This document shows positions 54,950-64,000 of a stretch of 64,000 bases of DNA, piece after piece. Below the pieces are notes generated by a model, which ran no database searches, was not told the origin of the DNA, and was given only the letters and a program-made list of their open reading frames with translations. Origin of the DNA: Hyposmocoma kahamanoa (lineage: Eukaryota > Arthropoda > Insecta > Lepidoptera > Cosmopterigidae); NCBI RefSeq assembly GCF_003589595.1, contig NW_020653993.1, positions 6,347,353 through 6,411,352 of the forward strand, given 5' to 3'. Every line of letters begins with the position of its first letter. The first letter of the stretch is position 1. A program made the translations under genes and the position numbers.

Positions 54950-57234
54950 TTAAACATTGGAACGGGATTTTCCCAAATTATAATGAGTAGGCGATACTCC
55001 TTCATTACTAAAAACGTTATTCTTGTAGTAACGTGACCCTCCGAGAGCTTCAGAACCAGAAAGATATGTTATACCACCTGCTGTACCACCGGAGTGTAAA
55101 CCTTCCCAATTGGGAGGTTTTAAATGTGCTCTCCATTTTCCGTAAGAATCGGCATGTGAGTCTGCACTTTGTTTAGAATCTAAATCTAGCCCTCCCCAAC
55201 TCTTAGAACCAGTGTGTGATCCTACCCAATCTTTAGAATAATGTGATTTTCCTACACTACCACGTACTTTATCGCCAAAATGTATTTTCTTAGGTGATCT
55301 GCTCAGTTCTTCTTCTAATCCAACGCCTTTGTGATGATGTTGTACACCTTTCAAATGTAAACTTGACCACTCATCATATGCGTCGTCGTCATCTGGATAA
55401 TCATTCGCCTGCCAAAAGTCTTTTTCAGAATGATGCTGATGATTAGAATGTGCTACACTATTAGAATGTGATTCATGATTCGAATGTAAACCATGCTTAA
55501 CACCATGTTTATGACTCCAATCCACCAATATGTCTTTATCGTTTGAATTTCCACCGTTCAGTCCTTCCTCATAGTACCAATTTTTAGATTCGTATGGTGA
55601 GTTGTCCTTATTATTATAAAGTGTAGGAAAGTCCTCCATAACACTGTGTCGAAGGGGTGTCCTACTTCTTGCTACAGATTTGTGTTTTTGCAAGTTTGTT
55701 GGTAAATTTAATTCAGATTTAGAAGTAGTTGTAGATGGTTCAGTGATAGTATCAATATCTGAAGAATCAGTTGCATCGATAGAATCATGCGTAGAAGCAG
55801 TTGCATCAATTGAATCATCTACAGTATCGGACTTCTTCGTGGATTTTTCATCCGGTCCCTCTGGGTCTTGTTCTAAAATTTCATCAGTACCACTTGAAGG
55901 CGTCAAATGATCTTGTTGAAATCTTCTTGATACGTAATAGTCAGCTTCTCTTTTTATTTTTATTTTAGGTGCTGAAACCTCGATTAGTTGTGATATATGA
56001 CGACCTGCTATTGCATCTAGCTAAAAAAATAATAAGCGTTTAAAAAATAGATAACGACATTTTTTAAGGGGGGAAAACAAATTATATCCACTGCATCTAA
56101 TAACACACCCAGCTTATGACTAATAAGTAAATAAATGTTTTCGGACAGACACATTTGAAATATCATCCATACTTAATCACATTTTAATCTCAACAACTCG
56201 TAGGTATAGTACATAGATACCATATTGTTTTTAGATTAGGGAATAAAATATTAATATGTCTTTTCTCAGTATCTTTTATGTCAATTTTAGGATGAGGAAT
56301 TGGTCTACTAGGAATTGGTCCTATTAGGCTCAACTCACATTGGCGCAGAGTCGAAGCGTCGCGACGCGTGTTTTCACCTATAGCATATTCATCTCTATTT
56401 TCCCATAATTAAGGTACTTTGTGTTATGCAAATATGGAGTCAAGAGTCGACGCGCGTCGTGTTACTGGAGCGCAGTGAGGCGTCAGACGCCGACCACACT
56501 GTGATCCGGGCGCACTAATGCGGGCGTAGTCGCATTAGTGCGCCCAGGACGCAAAAACAGGACGCGACGCGACGCTTCGACTCTGCGCCCGTGTGAGTTG
56601 AGCCTTAATATTACAAAACATAATCACAAATCATCATAATCAATCATCATCATCAACACATTTATACATTCCCCTGTTGGGCTCTTCATATGCAAGGGTG
56701 AAGGCCATTTGTTCGCCACTCAGCCCAATGCTGTTTGGACTTCACATATTTTCCGAGGGTTGTGAACCTTCTGCAACGTCAATTCCGAGAAACTCAGTTG
56801 TGCGAGATTCGGACTTCGGATTCGAACCCACGGCCCCTGCTTGAGAGGCGGTAGGTCAAACCATTAGGCTACCATGGCACTGTTTCACGGCGTCAAAACA
56901 GAATGATGTAAGAATCCATGAGGAAACAGAGGTTTTGTAATATTAATTTATTTTTGATAATATTTTTCGCCATGTATAAGAACATTTTTAAAATAAAGCA
57001 TAAAATTAAAGTTATCCAAATTATATGAGTTTTATTATATTCGCCATAACATTTACATTTTTTTTTTTAATTACTGGCAGCCGCTAAGTTTCAGAGCCTT
57101 GTGATTCAGTCAAAGATAATTAAAATAAGTATTTCTACACCGCTACTTTAAAAAAATAAAATCCAAAATCAAAATAAGCTCACCAAATTCATACAGATTA
57201 AAAGCGTAAATAAATCACAAACTAAAAATTTCAT
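54950..57234 (-). CDS. Secreted His/Ser-rich protein F, two exons
   Basis: Exon 1 (57234-57184) encodes MKFLVCDLFTLLICMNL and ends at TTG|GTGAGC. Exon 2 (56020-54950) starts after TTTTTTTAG with LDAIAGRHISQL and runs 356 codons, giving a 373-residue precursor. After a basic KIKIKREADYY block comes a Ser/Thr/Asp-rich repeat (DSIDAT twice), the segment ELNLPTNLQKHKSVARSR shared with gene G, and a long His/Ser/Gly-rich region (HSNHESHSNSVAHSNHQHH). No Cys domain. The minus-strand frame lacks an internal ATG near its start, which is why the leader exon matters. Function unknown; His-rich disordered secreted proteins can bind metal or form matrices, but that is only a possibility. Confidence 0.75.
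56327..56604. mobile_element. Harbinger-like MITE in the gene F intron
   Basis: The inverted ends share GGCTCAACTCACA, GGCGCAGAGTCGAAGCGTCG and GCGTCGCG. TTA flanks both sides (56324-56326 and 56605-56607), the duplication expected for the PIF/Harbinger group. Confidence 0.8.
56632..56884 (-). mobile_element. tRNA-derived SINE, family 4, in the gene F intron
   Basis: Minus strand ATGGTAGCCTAATGGTTTGA, GTGGGTTCGAATCCGAAGTC, CACAACTGAGTTTCTCGGAA and a GATGATGATGATT tail. Confidence 0.75.
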
Positions 57235-57520
57235 TATATTTTTTTTTCAATCGATTCATAAAAAAATATTGAGAAATTCAAGCCCGAAGAAAGCAAGACA
57301 ATGTATAGTACTTTCAATAAAGTTTAAATTATCCCATAGAAATTGATTCCTTGCAATTTATAATCAATTTTTAGCAGTGTGAAATCAAAAACATGATGGA
57401 ACCACTGAATTAATTTTTGTTTTGTTCCATTAGGGACCCTATTCATTCAATCAATGTGAATTTAAAATGGCCACAGAATAATCAGTTAATGCCACCCTTC
57501 AATTTAATACAGCTTTATTA
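57235..57520 (-). promoter_or_regulatory. Upstream region of gene F, conserved with gene G
   Basis: Immediately upstream of the F start codon, about 270 bp align with the same interval upstream of G. Shared landmarks on the plus strand include TTCATTATATTTTTT next to the ATG, a GTTTAAAT...CCCAT/CCATTAGAAA block, AATCAATTTTT, CATTAGRRACCYTATTCATTCAATCAA and, distally, ATACAGCTTTATTA. The conservation stops near 57520, where a SINE is inserted. Shared promoter DNA suggests shared regulation (inference). Confidence 0.6.
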
Positions 57521-57527
57521 TAATTAT

Positions 57528-57631
57528 TAATACAAAGATCGAACAGCAAGAAAATCCCTTCGATCCGCCTAGATTCGAACCAGGGTCATACCGTGCCGAC
57601 GCTCTCCCAACTGAGCTACGCCACGAAACAG
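57528..57631 (-). mobile_element. tRNA-derived SINE, family 2
   Basis: On the minus strand GGCGTAGCTCAGTTGGGAGA, GGTTCGAATCTAGG and TTCGATCTTTGTATTAAT. The head is very tRNA-like, but the tail marks it as a SINE. Confidence 0.7.
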
Positions 57632-59130
57632 TGGACCTTACGTATTCTTCTATGTAGTTATTGCAGATTTTTGTTTTTATTACTCTTTTGCCGTACCACC
57701 ATTTATGAAGGAATTTTTGTTAGTGTTCCATGTTTGTATTAATAATTATAAGACTCTAGTGGAGAAATTTAACACAAAAATGATTGAAAATTATGGTGGT
57801 AAACCGTTAGGATATTCGATAAACTTCATATTATTAATAATACAGTTCTACTTAAAAGTGTCTAATTGACGTCAAGTTCATTAAAATTATTTGGGTCCAT
57901 TTTTGCAACTTGCACATCTCTATCTTCCTTGACCACTTCACTTTTGCGTATCTATACGAATTAGTTCGAAATAGGAGTGTCATATAAAAATATCAGCTAG
58001 AGAAACGCTTTTCATTTATTGTAGCTTATTAATTGCGATGCCTGTAATTTTTCTTTTTTTCGTCAAACTAGATTTTGTTTTAGGTATTATTTGATAAGCA
58101 CATATAATATTATGTTAAAAGTAGGTTTTTTTCAATAACATCATGTTATTGATTTGTTAATTGAATTTCACGGTGTACTGACGCCTGCGGCGGCAACTAG
58201 TACACACACATAAAAGAATTTCGTCGACTTCGTAACGCGACCTGTAGTTCAGTTGGAAGAGCAATGGAGACAGAATCCCGTGAATGCAGGTTCGGGTCCT
58301 GTTGGGCCGAATTTGTTTTTATGTTCGATCTTTGTATTTCAAAATTTAATAATTGTAAGGGTGCAAACGAACGAAAGGAGCCTCCCCACACGACGTAACA
58401 TTCCTTTCCTGTACTTTGGCGCAGCCTAGGCAACAACCAGCGAGTACTTTATGCCAATTGACAAAGACCTTTCACCACGATGACAAGCATTATCGTGTAT
58501 CCATACCCTGTACCCATACAAACGCAAGTTATTTTACATAGTCTCATCATAAATACATACATTTTGAAATTTGGTCACAAGTATCTTGTAACACAAAATG
58601 TTGATATAAACTCACGTGCGCACATACCCACACGAGCACATGTACACATGCACACATTTTATCATATTGTTATTCTCATAAAATAAAAATATAAATAATA
58701 TAATCTTTACTCAGAATACCAGTGTCATGGGAAACTGCGGCGTTTATGCTGAGCCAGCGCCTTTTCACTGCCATGACTTGCCATGACATGATTTAATTAT
58801 TATAAGTGTAGTTATACGTATTGTAAGTTCCTGTTTTTATAAAAATTTGATATTTTTAGTGGTTCAATATAATAATAATTGTGGTGTTAGTTTTACTGGA
58901 TCCTATGAAAATAAGCTGTCATGGAAATGAATAAAGTTTTTATCTAAGAAAAGAAGAAGATTTAAAACAAAAAGAAATATATGCAAACTCGTATATTTTT
59001 TCTTAAAATTATTAATTTATATAAAATTATTCTTACATTCCTTCTTAAAACTGTACTTAATCTTAAACGACAACTGAAGCAAGACACGTTACGACATTGA
59101 AGCTTCATGCTTGACAATATCTTTTGATTC
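57632..59130. other. Intergenic DNA between genes G and F
   Basis: Apart from the SINE at 58232 nothing is recognisable; 58600-58660 is an ACACAC/CACATG-rich stretch. Confidence 0.35.
58232..58350 (+). mobile_element. tRNA-derived SINE, family 2-like
   Basis: CTGTAGTTCAGTTGGAAGAG and GCAGGTTCGGGTCCTG, then TTCGATCTTTGTATTTC. Confidence 0.6.
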
Positions 59131-59675
59131 AGTCGAGCATTACATATTTGACAGTAATGGTTTCGGTCGCATGTCGGGCGGAGACGGGGTAGTAGACCCC
59201 AAGTAACCGACTCAGTTAAACGGTAAGCCTGTAGATACATCCAGCAGACCTAGACCTAAACTAGAAAATGTACTATCTTAAATTCGTTTAAAATACCCAG
59301 AACCTCGTACAACCTAGTAACTAGAGGCGTTAACCGCTGCAACAAATATCATGGATGATAAATAGGAAATAATAATTTGAAGGAACTAATGTAGGAAATA
59401 TTTAATACTAACTAATTATAATAAAACTTTTCTATGAAAATTTGTACTTTACAGTGATATATATACTATCTAGGAGTAGTTTAGCTGAATTATTTTAGAA
59501 AATGCAAAAAAATTATAAACTTTATTGCAATCGCATCGATCGTACTTGCTTCAGTTGTTATTAATACGAAAATAAATATCGATTTTAATACAAGGCCATA
59601 TAAAATTTTGCATTATCTTAATTACTTAAGGACATTAACAAGTTTATTTAGAACTTGTCTCCATACCCCACCTTT

Positions 59676-62399
59676 TTAAAACCTTTTATTTGGCTTGGAC
59701 CTTAACTTTCTTTTATTTAGTTTATTTTGACTAAATATTGCATCGTTGACATAGAGACCTACGCATACAACGAACCAACAGCTACTTTTATCATTTTTCA
59801 TACTGTTGGCAACTCCAACGCCCTCAACAGCGTTGTAGTTATGCGAACCTGGAGCATTGTTGTTGTTGTTAATATTATTATTAGTACGAATTTGATTAAA
59901 AGAGATTAGGGATAGTGGTTTCCTCTTCTTGTTACTCTTTTTCTTATTAACAATACTTCTGGATATGCCCCTGTTATTGTTAATATTTTGAATCGTTACT
60001 CTGTTGTGGTTTATGTTCCATTTTTGAACATCACGTTCCCCACTTGTTGGCTCCTCACTTTGTCTTTCTGCCAATGATTTTCCCGTATAACTGGTTTGAG
60101 CATTATCATCAACTTGATGGTGATGATTTGAAGAATGTTGTCCAGTTTTATCAAATGCACGCAGTTCCTCAATAAAATTGTGTCTAAGGGGTATCCTACT
60201 TCTTGCTACAGGTTTGTGTTCTTGAATGTCAGTTGGTAAATTTAATTTAGTTTCAGAAGATACTTCAGCTGTTCCGGTGCTAGTATCGATGTCTGTAGAA
60301 GTTTTTGAATCTGTAGAAGCGTTTGCATCATTTGAATAATCTGTACGATCTGGCTCTTTTGTCAAATCATTTGAAGTGTTCGCATGACCCTGTATGAATC
60401 TTTGGAATACAAAATATTTAGTTTGTCTCTTTATTTCGATTTTAGGAACTAAAGGCTCTTTTAGTTGCGATGTCGAACCACATATCGTTACGTCCAGCTG
60501 AAATAAAACAAAATACATATTTTTAGACACTGGGACATGATATCAATAATGTTTACTGTGAAACTAACTATGGTCTCCATGATCGTTAATAACCCCAGAC
60601 CTGGGGTCCTAATCTTGAGTGTCGTTTTTCCACTATGGATGATCTACAGACTTGAGTTTCGATCTGGGTTAGAACTAAGAATGAATGGCAACATGATTTG
60701 ACAGTTTCAAACGGGCCGTTTCACAGTTTCGAACGGGCCCGTCTTTTCTTTGATGGACTTCAAGAATAGTTCCGTTGGTCATCCATTGCGGAAAAACGGC
60801 CGTAACTACGTATTCCGTGCTTCGAAGGTAGGGCCAGGGCTCCGTCACTCTCTACGCGATAAGTGCCTACCGCTGAGTGTACTGACGTCGGCACAAGCGC
60901 TTATACAAGTCTTTCATTTATGAGCATTCGGTTCCGCACGACTGCACACGGCGGGCAACATTATTTTCACCTGTCTGAGCGTGTGCTTAGGTTCCTTTTA
61001 CCTCGTAGTGAGCGCCTGGTGTCAATAGCCAGATTTAGTAGATTATCTGAGAATCATGTATCTGTTACGTAGTAAATATTAAGTAATGGCGTAGAGCCCC
61101 TGACTAGTGCTGTGTTCGGACTTGAGGAGTCTGTCATAAACAACGTCATTTTTTATTATATATTTATTTTTATTAGATTGATTATAATTTTAAACAATTT
61201 ACTGTTGGGTATTTATCTCTTATACACGATGCAGTCGGATGTCACTAGAGCGACGAGAAATTAGTCTCCCTTCTAGACGTGATTCTTAAATTTCTTTGTG
61301 CCCTGTACCGAGACTGTATACAGTCACTATTGTCATTATTACTATATTATGACTTCCAACATTTTTTTCTATTTTCTTCTCTGGTCTATCTACAGTGGTT
61401 TGAAATTTTAAAACCGATACCGGTTGGCAAATTATTGTAAATATAATTTGCGAAAATTAAGATATTCATCACAGTATTTACATATGGATATATTTATACC
61501 AGTATCGCGGATTGGTATCTCGATTATGTGAGTATAATTAATTCATAAATACAAATGAAATGCGAGTTTGTTTACATATCGTTTGATTTATAAATAAAAT
61601 ACATATAAATTTCACTCACAAAAATATTTTCGTCGATTACGATTTATTTTAGAGACTTTATTATTAGGTAATCGACAGTAAAACAGATTTTCATGTGAAT
61701 GAGTAGAATTTGAGGATACAAGGCATTCTTGTTTAAAACAACCTTAAACACAACAATAAACACGTCTAGCGTTTGATGACATTATTTAAATACCGAGCGA
61801 AAGCTTCAAGTGTGTAATGAATAGCGCTTGGGAACCGTGCTGTGCAACGCGAGTGCCACGCGAGATTCTGCGAAAGTGTGCATCCGTATACGATGCACGG
61901 CGGGTGTGCACACATGCAAGCCGCACTGCTACGTTTGTACGTAGTTATCTTACGATACTGTGTGGTGTAAAGAGTTCGTCCAGGCAAGTACCACCTTACC
62001 TCTTTCTGACGCCAAGCAGTAATGTGAGCATTACTGTGTTCCGGTTTGGAAGGTAAGTAAGGTAAGGGTGCTGGTGAAATTACAGGCATTTTGAACTTGT
62101 CAATTTATGTCCCAGGGTAACGGGCGCAGGGACAGTGCCTTTAAAATCTTTGCGATTTAATGCTCTGAGTGCACTGCAACTGTCATGGATAGGCGTGTCA
62201 CCTACCATCAGGCGCACAACTTGTTCGTCCCGTGACTTGGTAATATTACAAAAAATAAAAAAAAGCTCCTTCTCAATATTCAAATTCAACAATGGGATCG
62301 GATGTTTGTATGAATAATAATTGAATTCAAAGTCTTAAAAATACTTACCGTAATAATACAGATTAATAATATAAATATATCGGAAATTACAAGTTTCAT
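59676..62399 (-). CDS. Secreted Asn-rich protein G, two exons, paralog of F
   Basis: Exon 1 (62399-62349) encodes MKLVISDIFILLICIIT and ends at ACG|GTAAGT. Exon 2 (60497-59676) begins after TTATTTCAG with LDVTICGSTSQL and has 273 codons, giving a 290-residue precursor. The leader, the first 40 mature residues and the block KLNLPTDIQEHKPVARSR match gene F. After this the two diverge: G has NSNHHHQVDD, then Asn-rich tracts and a basic C-terminus. Leader length (51 bp) and intron phase are identical in F and G. The 1.85-kb intron holds one 250-bp dispersed repeat in minus orientation. Confidence 0.75.
60498..62348 (-). other. Intron of gene G
   Basis: Begins GTAAGT at 62348 and ends TTATTTCAG at 60498. 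Holds a 250-bp dispersed repeat, a GTGTGCACG-type repeat (61830-61960) and a less AT-rich, unassigned block at 60600-61100. Confidence 0.6.
61968..62245 (-). repeat. 250-bp dispersed repeat in the gene G intron
   Basis: AGAGTTCGTCCAGGCAAGTA to ACTTGTTCGTCCCGTGACTT, nearly full length. Confidence 0.7.
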
Positions 62400-62665
62400 T
62401 ATATTTTTTACTACCGATTCATTAAAATAGTTTTCATAAATTCAAACCAGACAAAGAAAAACAGTGTAGTTTCTGTCAATGTGAAGTTTAAATTTCCATT
62501 AGAAAAAGCTTTGTCGTAATTTAAAATCAATTTTTGACTATGTGAAATGAAAACGGTCGAACAGGTGAATTTATTTGTTTCATTAGAAACCTTATTCATT
62601 CAATCAACTTAAATTTGAAATGGCAATAGGAAAGTTAATCAATGTTGACCATACAGCTTTATTAA
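62400..62665 (-). promoter_or_regulatory. Upstream region of gene G, conserved with gene F
   Basis: This is the counterpart of the F upstream region, with the same ordered blocks, including TTATTCATTCAATCAA and ATACAGCTTTATT at the distal border. Small indels separate the two, so they are diverged duplicates and not a recent copy. Confidence 0.6.
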
Positions 62666-62814
62666 AAAAAAAGTAAAAACGCCAATATTTTAACAGTTCG
62701 CTTGCATTCAAATTTTACACTCGCTAATGATCAATTATTATGGCATCTTTACCAAGAAGCAACTTTTGCATACCAATTTGATGGATATCGTTTGACATTT
62801 CAATTTTAACACCA

Positions 62815-63065
62815 GTGGAGCGCCTTGTAAAAGAGTTCGTCCAGGGAAGTACTTATTTATTTCTGCCGCCAAACGGTAATATGAACATTACTAAGTTCCA
62901 GTTTGGAAGGGTAAGGGTGCTGGTGAAATTACAGGCACATGGGCTTGTCGACTTATGTCTCAGGCTGACGGGCGCAGGGACAGTGGCTCTAAAATCTTTG
63001 CGATTTAAAGCTTGAAGGGACGGCACTGCAACTACCAATATGGAGAAGCGTGTCGCTTAATACAT
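62815..63065 (-). repeat. 250-bp dispersed repeat
   Basis: AGAGTTCGTCCAGGGAAGTA to GAGAAGCGTGTCGCTTAATA, upstream of gene G. Confidence 0.7.
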
Positions 63066-63270
63066 GGCGAACGGCTTATAAAAAAATGTTTTCTTAAACG
63101 TCGATACGACCCGGGGCACTTTAGTGTTTGAATTGTTTTTTGTAATGGATCGTAATGACATTTGTTATGCACCTCATTCAGATTCAAGCGACTCATCACG
63201 CACTGGCTTTATAAGCATAAACTGTGCGACTTGACTAATAATCGTCAGCCATCAGTGACAAAGCGTAATT

Positions 63271-63503
63271 CTAGGGTCGGCAGACTAAAGCACATAAGTC
63301 AAAAAAGTGCTTCATTTGTTAATATATAATTATATATTTTTTTGTGTTGTTTTTAGTGTTGTAAGTTAAATAACCTCTAGAATAAAGTTCGAAATTTATG
63401 AAGTAACAAATGAATTTGACTTATGTGCTTTAGCCAGTAGATGTATTAATTTAAATGAATGATGTTGGATTTTGACTTATGTGCTTTAGTCCGCCAACCC
63501 TAG
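63271..63503. mobile_element. MITE with CTAGGGTYGGC ends
   Basis: Ends CTAGGGTCGGCAGACTAAAG and CTAGGGTTGGCGGACTAAAG (reverse complement) share CACATAAGTCAAAA. AATT lies on both sides. A third TTGACTTATGTGCTTTAG lies inside at 63416. Confidence 0.7.
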
Positions 63504-63699
63504 AATTATTATAGTGTGTTTTTTTTATTGGAATAGTATCCGAAACTATAGGAGATACAGGAATACTGTCTTAAGAATCATTAAGTCTTTTTTTGGGAAA
63601 ACAATTTCGCTGTAGTAAATTTTTTGATCAAGCGTGAGTTGGCCAACAACATTAATAAAATTGATTAATTTTTTTTAGTACTGATTAACTCACTTTAAT

Positions 63700-63900
63700 G
63701 CAAGGATCATTTCATTGTATAAGACGAAAAAATCGGGACAGCAGAAGTTGGTTAAATTTTATAAAATATTTTTCATACAAAGTGCCGATAGATTTAGTTT
63801 CATATATGGATCATTTTACTGTATTGGAGGAAAAAATTGGAGCAGCAGAAGTTGGTCTAATTTAATTTGAAATTTAAAAAGCTTTTTCACACAAACGCGT
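63700..63900 (+). repeat. Two tandem units of about 100 bp
   Basis: GGATCATTTYAYTGTAT, GACAGCAGAAGTTGG/GAGCAGCAGAAGTTGG and TTTTTCAYACAAA recur in order at 63703 and 63808. Confidence 0.65.
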
Positions 63901-64000
63901 ACCTACCGGTTGCAAAATCTCGACATGATTTATAAATTCAATTGCAGTAAGTTCATGAACATTGGATACAATATTTATGTGGTCTGTGGATACAATCGTG

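Noticed and set aside
57528..57631. tRNA gene (GCGTAGCTCAGTTGGGAGA and GGTTCGAATC)
   Set aside because: The acceptor stem does not close and the sequence continues into the family-2 SINE tail, so it is a SINE head.
60863..61072. 69-codon plus-strand frame in the gene G intron
   Set aside because: No recognisable domain or splice context; it lies in a less AT-rich patch that favours open frames by chance.
1..64000. CRISPR array, bacterial operon or phage module
   Set aside because: Introns, SINEs and LINEs show a eukaryotic nuclear genome; no regularly spaced direct repeats with unique spacers were seen.

Overview
The window reads as nuclear DNA from an insect, most likely a moth or butterfly. 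It is AT-rich, its genes have introns, and it is saturated with short tRNA-derived SINEs, foldback MITEs, Penelope-like, jockey-like and mariner-like remnants of the kind found in lepidopteran genomes. The order is inferred from these repeat families; no single diagnostic gene proves it. Two runs of exactly ten N (23527-23536 and 47764-47773) are assembly gaps.

Region 1 (1 to about 22 kb) holds one real plus-strand gene, assembled here from four phase-compatible exons (4910-4975, 5808-5949, 7521-7711, 13626-17486). It encodes a PDZ domain of the AHNAK/periaxin type followed by a 1,286-residue, highly charged, probably disordered tail in a single terminal exon. Its introns and flanks carry a Penelope-like element with a GIY-YIG nuclease domain, a collapsed LTR retrotransposon, several MITEs and an opposed pair of LINE fragments. 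A long foldback element and an inverted THAP-exon repeat follow at 20-22 kb.

Region 2 (about 23 to 62 kb) is a one-directional cluster of minus-strand genes for small secreted proteins. Five loci (about 24.4, 31.9, 33.3, 39.7 and 51.2 kb) share a cysteine pattern I do not recognise: C-x6/7-C-x3-C-x7-C-x4-C-x11-C-x3-C, in effect two CX3C elements around a central Cys pair. Four sit near a signal-peptide-like sequence. In the three with a spliced model the leader exon is separate and ends in phase 0; one appears intronless; one looks degenerate. Two further loci (57.2 to 55.0 kb and 62.4 to 59.7 kb) are clear paralogs of each other, with the same leader-exon design, a shared Ser/Thr-rich segment and basic block, and about 270 bp of shared upstream DNA. 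They lack the seven-Cys domain, one having become His-rich and the other Asn-rich. This tandem, fast-changing secreted family is the best candidate for an undescribed system; tissue and function cannot be read from the sequence.

The rest is repeats: two broken mariner copies, jockey-like LINE pieces (one split by a MITE exactly between the conserved RT motifs), an hAT-like element with a perfect 8-bp target duplication, a Harbinger-like MITE, at least four SINE families and about ten copies of an unclassified 250-bp repeat. No rRNA, functional tRNA gene, CRISPR array or bacterial signal was seen.
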